From Burkholderia stabilis (lineage in GTDB: Bacteria > Pseudomonadota > Gammaproteobacteria > Burkholderiales > Burkholderiaceae), in assembly GCF_001742165.1 (NCBI RefSeq), contig NZ_CP016443.1, positions 2,170,001 to 2,234,000 of the forward strand: a stretch of 64,000 bases of DNA. Direction: 5' to 3'. The translations under genes were made by a program, and so were the position numbers. The notes under the pieces were generated by a model, which had not been told where the DNA came from, searched no databases, and worked only from the letters and a program-made list of their open reading frames with translations. Positions 33,456 through 42,269 of the stretch are shown here, in pieces. The stretch's first letter is position 1; every line of letters begins with the position of its first letter.

Positions 33456-34316
33456 ATGAATAGACCCCTGTTCGACCTCGACCTGTTGCGCGCGCTCGTG
33501 ATGGTCGCCGACTGCGGCAGCTTCACGACCGCGTCCGCGCGCCTGCATTCGACGCAGTCGACGGTCAGCCAGAAAGTGCGCCGGCTCGAGGAAATCGCCG
33601 GGCACCGCCTGCTCGACCGCGGCACGCGCGACGTGCGGCCGACCGATGCGGGCGTGACGGTGCTCAGCTATGCGCGGCGCATGATTGCGCTGAACGACGA
33701 GATGCTGGAAGCGTTGTCGGGTGCGACGGTCGCGCTGACGATCCGGCTCGGCGTGCCCGACGATTTCGCGGCGGGCCGCACGACTCACGCGCTGGCCGCA
33801 TTCAATCGCGAGCATCCGCAGGTCAAGCTCGAAGTGATGTGCGGATTGAGCCGCGACATCAGCGCCGCCTACGACCGCGGCGAACTCGACCTCGTCCTGA
33901 TCAAGCAGCGCCGCGACAGCCGCGAGGCCGTCGTGCGCTGGCCCGAGAAGCTGCGCTGGATCGACAGTGCAACGCATCCGTCGATCGATCTCGACCCGGT
34001 GCCGATCGTCGTGTTTCCGCCGCGCGGGCTCTATCGCGACGACATGATCAAGGCGATCGAGGAGCGCGGCCGCCGCTGGCGGATCAGCTTCACGACGTCG
34101 AGCCTGAGCGGCATCCAGGCGGCCGTCGCCGACGGGCTCGGCATCAGCGTGCTGCCCGCGCGCGTGGTGACGGACGAGCACACCGTGCTGACCGCGAAGC
34201 AAGGCTTCGCGCCGATCGAGCACATGGATATCGCGATCCTGCATCGACCGACGGCCGACCCGATGGTCAGCGAGCTGACGAGGACGCTCGCGGCGATGCT
34301 GGAAGGCGAGGAATAG
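33456..34316 (+). CDS. LysR-family transcriptional regulator
   Basis: A 286-residue LTTR. The N-terminal winged helix (residues 5-64) has D-L-L-R-A-L-V-M-V-A-D-C-G-S-F-T-T-A-S-A and S-Q-K-V-R-R-L-E, and the C-terminal co-inducer domain runs from about residue 90 with V-P-D-D-F-A and P-I-V-V-F-P-P-R-G-L-Y. The ATG at 33456 is supported by the domain start. It is convergent with the SnoaL-like gene and probably controls the downstream minus-strand amidohydrolase genes or a distant target; no site was evident. Confidence 0.88.
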   Translation: MNRPLFDLDLLRALVMVADCGSFTTASARLHSTQSTVSQKVRRLEEIAGHRLLDRGTRDVRPTDAGVTVLSYARRMIALNDEMLEALSGATVALTIRLGVPDDFAAGRTTHALAAFNREHPQVKLEVMCGLSRDISAAYDRGELDLVLIKQRRDSREAVVRWPEKLRWIDSATHPSIDLDPVPIVVFPPRGLYRDDMIKAIEERGRRWRISFTTSSLSGIQAAVADGLGISVLPARVVTDEHTVLTAKQGFAPIEHMDIAILHRPTADPMVSELTRTLAAMLEGEE

Positions 34317-34347
34317 TCGACGACGCGGGCTGCACGCCCGCGGCGAC

Positions 34348-34821
34348 TCAGAACATCGTGTTCCCGTTCGCGGCCTGCTCGGGCACCGGCTGGTTGACGT
34401 CCCAGTGCTCGACGATCTTGCCGTTCTCGAGCCGGAAGATATCCATGATCGCGCTGCCGCGCGTGCCGGGCTCGCGCACCGCGTGCACATGCAGGATCAC
34501 GTAGTCGCCGTCGACGAACGAGCGTTTGATCTCGCTGTGCGACTGCGGATATTTGTCGCGCAGGAACGCGACGAACTTGCGGAAGCCGTCGCGGCCGTCG
34601 GCCGCGTTCGGGTTGTGTTGCACGTAGCGATCGCCGACATACGCGAGCGCGGCATCCGCGTCTTTCTCGTTCAGGCCTTTTTCGTAGAACGCGAGCACCG
34701 TGCGGCGATTGGCTTCCTGCTGCGCGTCATTGGGGCCGGCCGCCACCGCATGCGCGGCCGTTGCGGCGAACAGAGCCGCCGCCATCCATCGTGCGGCCCG
34801 TGCCGCTGTCGTGCGTCGCAT
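34348..34821 (-). CDS. Exported SnoaL-like / NTF2-fold protein
   Basis: A 157-residue protein with a signal peptide (residues about 1-27, A-A-H-A-V-A-A-G) followed by a SnoaL-type domain: N-R-R-T-V-L-A-F-Y-E-K-G-L-N, Y-V-G-D-R-Y-V-Q-H-N-P-N-A-A-D-G and I-V-E-H-W-D-V-N-Q-P, the last being typical of the polyketide-cyclase-like group. Its catalytic role is unknown. The ATG at 34821 has GGGAGA upstream. It lies 56 bases after the first amidohydrolase gene on the same strand and may be co-transcribed. Confidence 0.8.
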   Translation of the reverse strand: MRRTTAARAARWMAAALFAATAAHAVAAGPNDAQQEANRRTVLAFYEKGLNEKDADAALAYVGDRYVQHNPNAADGRDGFRKFVAFLRDKYPQSHSEIKRSFVDGDYVILHVHAVREPGTRGSAIMDIFRLENGKIVEHWDVNQPVPEQAANGNTMF

Positions 34822-34877
34822 CGTCGTCTCCCGGGACATTCGGCTCAAAGCCGGATCATACCGGGGCGACGCTACAT

Positions 34878-36062
34878 TCAGACCAGTGCGCCGTTGCGCG
34901 CGACGATCTTTCCGGACGACACGACGAGACGCCGCACCGGCCGCGCGACGACCGCCTCGGCGAACGTCAGCGCATCGACGAGCACGACGTCCGCGCGGCA
35001 GCCGGGCTGCAGCCCGTAGCCGTCGAAACCGCAACCGCGCGCCGCGCCGTGCGTCACGCAGTCGAGCGCGACTTCGAGCGCGTCGTCGCGGCGGAAATCG
35101 TTGCGCATGCCGATCAGCATCGCGCGTTCGAGCATGTCGGGCGAACCGTACGGTGTCCACGTGTCGCGCACGCCGTCGTTGCCGCCGATCACGGTCACGC
35201 CGGCCGCGCGGCACGCCGCCACCGGCGGCACCGGCACCGCCGCCGGCGCGGTGGTGACGATCGCGACGCCGAGTTCGGCCATCCGCGCGAGCAGCGCGTC
35301 GCGCTCGCGTTCGGCGATGTCGCCGAGACAGAACCCGTGGCTGATCGTGACCTTCCCCTGCATACCGAGCGCGGCGGTGCGCTGCAGGATCAGGTCGAGC
35401 GAGTACGCGCCCATCGACCCGCGCTCGTGCAGGTGAAGGTCGAGCCCGCGGCCGTGACGCTCGGCGATCGCGAACAGCACGTCCACCGCCTCGACCGGAT
35501 CGCCTTCGATCGCGCACGGGTCGAGCCCGCCGAGCAGGTCGGCGCCCGCGCCGAGCGCGTCGGACAGCAGCGCGTCGGTGCCCGGCCGCTTCAGCACGCC
35601 CGATTGCGGGAACGCGACGATCTGGATTTCGACCTGCCCGCGCAGCGTCTCGCGCGTCGCGAGCACGCCGTGCAGATGCCGCAGCCCCGCTTCGGTATCG
35701 ACGTCGACGTGCGTGCGGATGCGCGTCGTGCCGGCCGCGAGAAACGCGCGCGCCAGCGCGAGCGACGCGACGCCGGCGTCGTGGCCGCTCGTCGCGCGAT
35801 AGCGCCGTTCGTTCTCGATGCGATCGACGAGACGCGGCCCGACCGCGTTGCGATACCAAGGCATGCCCCAGTGCGTCTTGTCGAGATGCGTGTGGCCTTC
35901 GACGAGGCCCGGCAGCGCGAGCGCGAGCGCGCCGTCCTCGATCGCGCAGCCGGCGGGCGCGTCGAGCGACGGGCCGACGCGCGCGATGCGGTCGCCTTCG
36001 ATCAGGATATCGAGCGCGGTGTCGGCGCTCGTGCGGACATTGCGGATCAGCAGGTTCGTCAT
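34878..36062 (-). CDS. Cytosine-deaminase-type amidohydrolase (first paralogue)
   Basis: A 394-residue metal-dependent hydrolase of the amidohydrolase superfamily, cytosine deaminase/atrazine-hydrolase branch. Metal-site residues are G-H-T-H-L-D-K (H-x-H, about residues 57-59), L-H-L-H-E (about 210), S-H-G-F (about 240) and G-N-D-G-V-R-D (Asp, about 305). It should deaminate or hydrolyse a ring or amide substrate; which one cannot be read. It is clearly homologous to the next gene over the entire length, 67 bases away, implying an old duplication and paired function. Confidence 0.83.
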   Translation of the reverse strand: MTNLLIRNVRTSADTALDILIEGDRIARVGPSLDAPAGCAIEDGALALALPGLVEGHTHLDKTHWGMPWYRNAVGPRLVDRIENERRYRATSGHDAGVASLALARAFLAAGTTRIRTHVDVDTEAGLRHLHGVLATRETLRGQVEIQIVAFPQSGVLKRPGTDALLSDALGAGADLLGGLDPCAIEGDPVEAVDVLFAIAERHGRGLDLHLHERGSMGAYSLDLILQRTAALGMQGKVTISHGFCLGDIAERERDALLARMAELGVAIVTTAPAAVPVPPVAACRAAGVTVIGGNDGVRDTWTPYGSPDMLERAMLIGMRNDFRRDDALEVALDCVTHGAARGCGFDGYGLQPGCRADVVLVDALTFAEAVVARPVRRLVVSSGKIVARNGALV

Positions 36063-36129
36063 GTCGGTTCCGGTGTGGTCGGTCAGTGCGAAGCGGGTAC
36101 GGCACGCGCCGTGCCCGCGGTCGGGTCGT

Positions 36130-37329
36130 TTATCGCGTGAAGCGCAGCGCGGGCGCGAACGGGGCGCCCGTATCGCTTTCGCCGCGGCGGAACACCCAGC
36201 GTTCGGCCGGCACGCCCGCGACGGCCGCCGCCGCGTTCGGCGCGCGCACCGCGACGAACGTCGCATCGCAGCCGACCGCGATTCCGTAGTGATCCTTGCC
36301 GATCGCACGCGCGCCGGCATGCGTCGCCATGTCGAGCGCGATGCCGAGCGCTTCGTCGGTGTAGAAGCCCGACCGATAGCCGACCATCATCGCGCGCTGC
36401 AGCATGTCGCCGTTGCCGTACGGCCACCATGCGTCGCGGATGTTGTCGTTGCCCGCGAGCACGTGCACGCCCGCGTCAAGCAGTTGCAGCACCGGCGGAA
36501 ACGCGCAGTCGCCCGGCGCGTTCGTCAGGATCGACACGCCCGCTTCGGCCAGCGCGGCCGCCGTGCGCTGGACGTCGTCGTAGCCGACTTCGCCGAGCGC
36601 ATACGCATGGCTCACGTTCACGCGCCCGCAGAGCCCCGCCGCGCGCGTGCGCGCCGCGATCCGCAGCAGTTGCGCGATGCCCGTTTCGCCCGGTTCGTGC
36701 AGGTGGATGTCGATCTTCGCGCCGCGCTTCTCGGCGATGCCGAACACGATGTCGAGCTGGCCGTCGGCGTCGCCGTCGAGCGTCGTCGGGTCGATCCCGC
36801 CGACCACGTCCGCGCCTTCGCGCACGGCCGCGTCGAGAATCTCGGCGGTGCCCGGGCACGTCACGACGCCGGCCTGCGGGAACGCGACGAGTTCGATATC
36901 GACGATCCCGCGCCATTGCTCGCGCGCCGCCATCACGGCTTGAAGATTCGCGAGACCCGTCGTCGCATCGACGTCCACGTGGCTGCGCATCGCGACCGTG
37001 CCGAACGCGGCGGCCTGCGCGATCAGCGCGTTCGCGCGCTCGACGATCGGCGGTGCAGCCGCGAGCTGACGCTTCTCGACCGCGAGCCGCTCGCGCAGCG
37101 AGCCGACCGGTTCGTGCGGTACCCAGCGATCGCCGACGAAGCTCTTGTCGAGGTGGATGTGGCTGTCGACGAAGCCGGGCAGCACGACGCGCCCGTCGAG
37201 GTCGATCGTCTCCGCGCCGGGCGCGGCCGTGCAATCGGCGCCGATCGCGGTGAAACGGCCGTCACGGACGACGAGATGGATGGGCTGGCCGCCGGCGTCG
37301 ACGGCGTTGATGAAGATACGATCGGTCAT
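36130..37329 (-). CDS. Cytosine-deaminase-type amidohydrolase (second paralogue)
   Basis: A 399-residue relative of the neighbouring amidohydrolase. Matching metal-site blocks are S-H-I-H-L-D-K (about residue 57), D-I-H-L-H-E-P-G (about 210), V-S-H-A-Y (about 245) and G-N-D-N-I-R-D (Asp, about 310); both share V-A-F-P-Q-(S/A)-G-V. This gene is upstream of the other on the same strand, so it is likely the first gene of an operon with the second amidohydrolase and the SnoaL protein. Substrate unknown; the ring-opening of a heterocycle in two steps would fit a pair. Confidence 0.83.
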   Translation of the reverse strand: MTDRIFINAVDAGGQPIHLVVRDGRFTAIGADCTAAPGAETIDLDGRVVLPGFVDSHIHLDKSFVGDRWVPHEPVGSLRERLAVEKRQLAAAPPIVERANALIAQAAAFGTVAMRSHVDVDATTGLANLQAVMAAREQWRGIVDIELVAFPQAGVVTCPGTAEILDAAVREGADVVGGIDPTTLDGDADGQLDIVFGIAEKRGAKIDIHLHEPGETGIAQLLRIAARTRAAGLCGRVNVSHAYALGEVGYDDVQRTAAALAEAGVSILTNAPGDCAFPPVLQLLDAGVHVLAGNDNIRDAWWPYGNGDMLQRAMMVGYRSGFYTDEALGIALDMATHAGARAIGKDHYGIAVGCDATFVAVRAPNAAAAVAGVPAERWVFRRGESDTGAPFAPALRFTR

Positions 37330-37871
37330 GGCTCGGAAGGTGGGGCGGTCGCTGCGCGACACCGGCGCGGACAGGGGAAGGAACCGCGGCCGGCGCGGCG
37401 CGACCGTTGAAATGGATTCCGGCCACGATATCGGACGCCGCCGCCCGAGGCCAATTAAATGTCGCGATGCCGCGCATTCGATTTCGCGATGTGCGGCGCG
37501 AACGCCGCGCCGGCAAGGGGCGGCGGCGGGGTCCGATCTCGTCGGAGGCGGCCTGCATACCGATCGCCCGTCGTCGGGCTACGTCGCGGAAGCCGGAGTT
37601 TCAGGTGCCGGCATCGCGCGGCCGACACCTCGCAAGACACGCCGCCGGGCCGCTGTCGATGCGCGTCACTCGACGCTGCCGAACGGGCGCCGCCGCCCTT
37701 GCCAGGCGTTGCGCGACCGCTTCGCGCGCGCCGCGATTTACGCGGCAACAGACTTTACACGTTGTTACCCGGCCGCACCGGACGTGCATCCGGCCATTCC
37801 TTATACTCACGCCGAGTTCGCCACCCGTCCGGGAATCCGTCGGCGGACACGTTGCCGATGCAGGAATCATC
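37330..37871. other. Intergenic stretch, no gene seen
   Basis: About 540 bases between the divergent amidohydrolase and lipoprotein genes. Open frames here are Arg/Pro-rich artefacts. Close to the lipoprotein gene, TATACT at 37802-37807 could be a -10 element and would give a leader of about 60 bases; no good -35 is seen. Confidence 0.45.
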
Positions 37872-38531
37872 ATGATGCGCATGCCTTCCACGAAGACCGT
37901 TCTGTTCGCCTCGCTCGTCGCCGTGGCGGCGCTTCCGCTGACCGCCTGCGTCGCGCCCGGCTATTACGGCGCGCAGCCGGGATATCCGCAGCAGCAGCAA
38001 TACGCGACGCCCGGTTATGCGCAGCCCGCGTACTCGCAACCCGGCTACGTGCAGCAGCAACCGGCCTATCCGAACCAGGCGCCGCAACCGTACGACCAAT
38101 ACGGCAACCAGCCGCAATACGGGTCGCAGCCGTATGACCAGTACGGCAATCAGCAGCAATACGGCAACCAGTACGGAAACGGCTACGGCACGCAGTACGG
38201 GACGGTCGCGAACATCCAGCCGGTCAACGGCTCGGTCGGCCCGTCGGGTGTCGCCGGCACCGTCGTCGGCGCGCTGATCGGCGGCGTGCTCGGCAACCAG
38301 GTCGGCCGCGGTCACGGCCGCGACGCGGCCACCGTGATCGGCGCGCTCGGCGGCGCTGTCGCGGGCAACCAGATCGGCCAGCAAATGGGCGCGGCACAAG
38401 GCCCGAGCAGCTACCGGATCGACGTGCAGGTCAGCGACGGCACGACGCGTTCGTTCGACGTGCAGTCGCCGGGCAACCTGCGTCCGGGCGATCGCGTGCA
38501 GATCAACGGCAATCAGTTGTCGCGCTATTGA
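37872..38531 (+). CDS. Outer-membrane lipoprotein with glycine-zipper domain
   Basis: A 219-residue lipoprotein. The signal peptide ends in the lipobox L-T-A-C at Cys26. Residues 28-110 are a low-complexity Gln/Tyr/Pro/Asn/Gly-rich region (repeats such as Y-D-Q-Y-G-N-Q and P-G-Y). A glycine-zipper 2TM domain follows (about 130-175: G-T-V-V-G-A-L-I-G-G-V-L-G-N-Q and G-A-L-G-G-A-V-A-G-N-Q), then a small beta domain (S-Y-R-I-D-V-Q-V to R-V-Q-I-N-G). The family resembles SlyB/OmpA-like envelope proteins. ATG ATG at 37872 leaves two start choices; AGGAA precedes the first. Confidence 0.85.
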   Translation: MMRMPSTKTVLFASLVAVAALPLTACVAPGYYGAQPGYPQQQQYATPGYAQPAYSQPGYVQQQPAYPNQAPQPYDQYGNQPQYGSQPYDQYGNQQQYGNQYGNGYGTQYGTVANIQPVNGSVGPSGVAGTVVGALIGGVLGNQVGRGHGRDAATVIGALGGAVAGNQIGQQMGAAQGPSSYRIDVQVSDGTTRSFDVQSPGNLRPGDRVQINGNQLSRY

Positions 38532-38865
38532 TGCGGGTCGTGTGCGCGTGCACCTGAGCACGCGCATCGCAAACACGCGTCGTTTCACCACGACGACGCA
38601 CACGCTTCACGTCGTCCTCATCCTTCGTGCCGGTGTCGCGCTATCGATGCAGGCCGCGCGCGTGATCCAGGCGCGCGCATCGCAAGCGCGCGACGCCGCT
38701 GCACGACGACGCGCACGCCTCACGTCATCCTCACCCTTCGTGCCGATGCGGCGCACATGACGCGCCTCCGGCGCTTCCGCGGTTCGCCCGTCTTCGCACA
38801 CGCCTTCAGCGCGCCGCATCGCGCGCCCGTTCCCCGCTGATCCGCATCGGCCTGCCACGTCGCCG
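38532..38865. other. Intergenic region with a 70-bp direct repeat
   Basis: About 335 bases between the lipoprotein stop and the permease stop, so both flanking genes end here. It contains two copies of a 70-base element (38562-38631 and 38675-38744) and no credible gene. No clear terminator hairpin was found. Confidence 0.5.
38562..38744. repeat. Two 70-bp direct repeats, 113 bases apart
   Basis: Positions 38562-38631 and 38675-38744 align without gaps at a constant offset of 113 bases, with 58 of 70 positions identical by my count. Shared anchors are GCGCATCGCAA, CACGACGACGC, TCCTCA and CCTTCGTGCC. It lies between convergent genes and looks like a small duplicated intergenic element. Confidence 0.65.
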
Positions 38866-40257
38866 TCACACGCGCTCGGTGCCGAACGCGACGCGCGTCG
38901 AGCGCGCGGCCGCCTGCAAATGCCGCGAACGCCGGTAGACGATCGCCATCAGCGCCATCACTGCGGCGCCGGCAACCAGCGACCCGCGCGTCGACGGATC
39001 GACGCCGAGCATCACGAACACGAACGCGACGAACACCAGACAGATCCACGACGTGACCGTCGCATACGGCATGCGGAAGGTCGTCGTCACGCCGCGCGCG
39101 GCCATCGCGCGCCGGAAGCGCATGTGCGTCAGCACGATCATCGCCCAGATCACGGCCACGTCGAACGACAGGAACGACATCAGCCAGCCGAACACGCGCG
39201 CCGGCATCACGTAGTTCAGCACCACGCCGACCGACATGAACAGCACGGTCGCCCGCACCGCGCGCGACGGCGACCCGCTCGCGCTCAGCACCGCGAACGA
39301 CGCGGGCGCGAGGCCGTTCCCCGCCATGCTCGACAGCATGCGCGCGCCGCTGAACACGATGCAGTTGAAGCTCGACAGCGCGGCCGTCACGACCACGAAG
39401 TTGACGATGCCGGCCGCCTGACGCAGCCCGAGCGCTTCGAACGTCGTGACGAACGGGCTGCCGTGCGCGCCGAGTTCGTTCCACGGATACAGCGCCATGA
39501 TGATGAACAGCGCGCCGACGTAGAAGATCAGGATGCGCCACAGCACCGAGTTGATCGCGCGCGGGATCATCTTCTGCGGCTCGCGCGCCTCGCCGGCCGT
39601 GAGGCCGATCATCTCGACGCCCGCGAACGAATACGCGACGATCGGCAGCGCGCTCACGACGCCGAGCACGCCGTGCGGAAACATGCCGCCGTGCCGCCAC
39701 AGGTTCGACAGGCCGACCGGCACGCCCTGATGGCCGATCCCGGTGAACACGATCAGCGCGCCGCCCGCGATCATCAGCACGATCGTCACGACCTTCACGA
39801 TCGCGAACCAGAACTCCAGCTCGCCGTACACCTTCACGTTGAGCAGGTTGAAGCCGGAAATCGCGGCGATCGCCGACACGACCCACAGCCACTGCGGCAC
39901 CTCCGGAAACCAGAAACCCATGTAGATGCCGATCGCCGTCGTCTCCGCGACGCCGACGCCGACCATCAGCAGCCAGTAGCTCCAGCCGACCACGTACCCG
40001 GCGAACGGCCCGACGTATTCGAACGCGTACGCGCCGAACGAGCCGGACACCGGCCGGTGCACGGCCATCTCGCCGAGCGCGCGCATGATCAGGAAGATCA
40101 TCGCGCCGCCGATCAGGTAGGCCACGAGCGCGCCGGGGCCGGCCGCCTCGATCGCCGACGCCGAGCCGAGGAACAGGCCGACGCCGATGGCCATGCCGAG
40201 CGCCATGAACGAGATCTGGCGCGCGCCGAGTTCGCGCCGCATCGTGTGCTGTTGCAT
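38866..40257 (-). CDS. Amino acid permease, AAT family (APC superfamily)
   Basis: A 463-residue permease with 12 hydrophobic segments. The AAT-family block R-Q-I-S-F-M-A-L-G-M-A-I-G-V-G-L-F-L-G-S near residues 13-32 and G-L-T-A-G-E-A-R-E-P near 215 are diagnostic of the AroP/ProY/GabP group of proton-driven amino-acid importers. The exact amino acid is not predictable. The ATG at 40257 follows GGAGACAAC. It lies downstream of a DadA-type oxidoreductase and RidA on the same strand, so it probably imports their substrate. Confidence 0.9.
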   Translation of the reverse strand: MQQHTMRRELGARQISFMALGMAIGVGLFLGSASAIEAAGPGALVAYLIGGAMIFLIMRALGEMAVHRPVSGSFGAYAFEYVGPFAGYVVGWSYWLLMVGVGVAETTAIGIYMGFWFPEVPQWLWVVSAIAAISGFNLLNVKVYGELEFWFAIVKVVTIVLMIAGGALIVFTGIGHQGVPVGLSNLWRHGGMFPHGVLGVVSALPIVAYSFAGVEMIGLTAGEAREPQKMIPRAINSVLWRILIFYVGALFIIMALYPWNELGAHGSPFVTTFEALGLRQAAGIVNFVVVTAALSSFNCIVFSGARMLSSMAGNGLAPASFAVLSASGSPSRAVRATVLFMSVGVVLNYVMPARVFGWLMSFLSFDVAVIWAMIVLTHMRFRRAMAARGVTTTFRMPYATVTSWICLVFVAFVFVMLGVDPSTRGSLVAGAAVMALMAIVYRRSRHLQAAARSTRVAFGTERV

Positions 40258-40362
40258 GTTGTCTCCAGTCGTTGGTTGTTGCGGCCGGCGGATAGGCCGG
40301 CCGCTGGACGGGCGGCCGGCGTCGTGCGCCGGGCCGTCTTCCCGCATAGCGCGGACGCTGGT

Positions 40363-41613
40363 TCAGCGGCCGTGCAGGAAACGTTCGACGCGAAACGGCG
40401 TCGGGTCGACGAACGGGTGCGCGCCGGTCATCAGGTCGGCGATCAGGCGGCCGGTCACAGGGCCGAGCGTGAAGCCGTGATGCGCATGCCCGAACGCGAA
40501 CCACAGATCGCGGTGGCGCGGCGCCGCGCCGATCACGGGCAGCATGTCGGGCGTACACGGCCGGCGGCCGAGCCACGGCGCGCCGTCGACGCGCGCGCCG
40601 AGCGGGAACAGCTCGCGCGCGACCGGTTCGACGGCGGCGAGCTGCGCGGGTGTCGGCGGCGTGTCGCGATGGCCGAGCTCGACGCCGGTCGTCAGGCGGA
40701 TGCCGCGCGTCATCGGCGTGATCAGGAAACCGCTGTCGGCATCGAGCACCGGCCCGTTCAGCCGCGCGCCCGGTTGCGCCGCGTAGTGCATGTGATAGCC
40801 GCGCTTGACCGCAAGCGGCAGCGTGTAGCCGAGCCGCCCGCACAGCAGGTCCGACCACGGCCCGAGCGCGACGACCGCCGCGCGCGCGTCGACCGGGCCC
40901 TGCGCGGTATCGACGCGCCAGCCGTTCGCGGCCGTCAGCGTCAGCGCGTCGCCGGTCAGGATGCGACCGCCGAGTTGCTCGAAGTACCGCGCATACGCGG
41001 TCACGAGCGCATTCGGATCGCTGATCGAATCGGAGCCCGTGTAGCGCAGCGCGCCGATCAGCGCGCGGCTCAGGTTCGGCTCCGCGTCGCGCAGCGCGAC
41101 CGCGTCGAGCGCGTCGAAGGTCACGCCGTATTCAGCGCGCCAGCGCTCGGCGTCGCGCGTTTCGGCATCGCGCGTGGCGGCCGTGCGGAACACCTTGAGC
41201 CAGCCGCCTTCGCGCAACAGCGCGCCGGCGCCGGACGCGTCGATCAGTTCGCGATGCTCGGTGACGCAGTGTTCGATCAGCGGCGCATAGGCGCGCGCGA
41301 TTTCCGCGTGGCGGGCCGGATGGGAATTGCGCCAGTAGCGATACAGGAACGGAATGAGTTTCGGCAGCGCGCCGACGTGGTAACGCACGTCGGGCGAGCG
41401 GTTGCACGCGTATTTCAGCAGCGTGCCGAAGCCGCGCGGGAACGCATACGGATACACGCCTTCGCGCTGGATCAGCCCGGCATTGCCGAGCGACGTCTCG
41501 TTGCCGGGCGCCTTGCGGTCGACGAGCGCGACCGACAGGCCGCGCTGTTGCAGGTGAACGGCGACGGACACGCCGATCATGCCGCCGCCCAGAACGAGCG
41601 TATCGAGCTTCAT
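40363..41613 (-). CDS. DadA-type FAD-dependent amino acid oxidoreductase
   Basis: A 416-residue flavoprotein of the DAO family. The FAD motif L-V-L-G-G-G-M-I-G-V-S is at residues 6-16, followed by V-D-R-K; further blocks are E-T-S-L-G-N-A-G-L-I (about 40-49) and G-H-A-H-H-G-F-T-L-G-P near the C-terminus, typical of D-amino-acid dehydrogenases. It oxidises a D-amino acid or a related imino substrate. RidA next to it would hydrolyse the imine product, and the permease would supply substrate; the three genes form a coherent operon. Confidence 0.86.
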   Translation of the reverse strand: MKLDTLVLGGGMIGVSVAVHLQQRGLSVALVDRKAPGNETSLGNAGLIQREGVYPYAFPRGFGTLLKYACNRSPDVRYHVGALPKLIPFLYRYWRNSHPARHAEIARAYAPLIEHCVTEHRELIDASGAGALLREGGWLKVFRTAATRDAETRDAERWRAEYGVTFDALDAVALRDAEPNLSRALIGALRYTGSDSISDPNALVTAYARYFEQLGGRILTGDALTLTAANGWRVDTAQGPVDARAAVVALGPWSDLLCGRLGYTLPLAVKRGYHMHYAAQPGARLNGPVLDADSGFLITPMTRGIRLTTGVELGHRDTPPTPAQLAAVEPVARELFPLGARVDGAPWLGRRPCTPDMLPVIGAAPRHRDLWFAFGHAHHGFTLGPVTGRLIADLMTGAHPFVDPTPFRVERFLHGR

Positions 41614-41645
41614 CGGGGGATTCCTCGGGGCGGGCGCCGCCGTGC

Positions 41646-42005
41646 TCAGGCGAGCGCGGTCACGGCGATCTCGACGTCGAGACCGGGCTTCATCAGCAGC
41701 GCCTGCACGCACGCGCGCGTCGGCGCGTGGCCGGCCGGCACCCATGCGTCCCACACCGCATTGAACGCGTCGAAGTGCGCGGCGTCGCTGAGCCACACGT
41801 TGGCCGTCAGCACGCGCGTCTTGTCAACGCCGGCCGACGCGAGCAGCGCGTCGATGCGCGTGAGGATTTCGGTCGCCTGCACGGCGATCGGCGCGCCGGC
41901 CGTATCGGGCACCTGGCCGGCCAGGTGGACGAAGCCATTCGCGATCACGACCTGGCTCATGCGCGCGCCGGTCTGCAGACGTTGGATTTCACTGGAACTG
42001 GACAT
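41646..42005 (-). CDS. RidA-family enamine/imine deaminase
   Basis: A 119-residue YjgF/YER057c/UK114 protein: V-I-A-N-G-F-V-H-L-A-G-Q-V-P near residues 20-33, Q-A-T-E-I-L-T-R-I-D about 44-53 and the catalytic Arg in A-P-T-R-A-C-V-Q near residue 97. RidA proteins hydrolyse reactive enamines and imines released by amino-acid oxidation. It is the first gene of the minus-strand RidA-DadA-permease unit and is divergent from an XRE-cupin regulator. Confidence 0.9.
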   Translation of the reverse strand: MSSSSEIQRLQTGARMSQVVIANGFVHLAGQVPDTAGAPIAVQATEILTRIDALLASAGVDKTRVLTANVWLSDAAHFDAFNAVWDAWVPAGHAPTRACVQALLMKPGLDVEIAVTALA

Positions 42006-42197
42006 GGTTTGCACCTTCGCGAGCCCGGCCGCGACGGGCCGGGGAAATGACCGGGAAAAACCGCCGCCGCACGGGCGAGCGGCATCGATTCGCACAAGCG
42101 TCGTTGACGCCAGCCGCACCGGCCGCGCGAGTTTCGCGCCGTCCGATGCTAGAGTGGCCGTCACGCCCACCGTTGGCGATTTCGACGAAAATTATCA

Positions 42198-42223
42198 TAT
42201 ACGAGAAAATTTATTCTCGTATA
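42198..42223. promoter_or_regulatory. Perfect palindromic operator of the XRE-cupin regulator
   Basis: TATACGAGAA (42198-42207), a six-base AT spacer, and TTCTCGTATA (42214-42223) form a perfect inverted repeat with 10-base arms in a strongly AT-rich island between the divergent ridA and XRE-cupin genes. It lies 47 bases before the regulator ATG and about 190 before ridA. It is the obvious regulator site in this gap. Confidence 0.75.
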
Positions 42224-42269
42224 CGACAAAACCCGTACTCACGCCGCGCGCGTCACGCCCCGTATCCGC

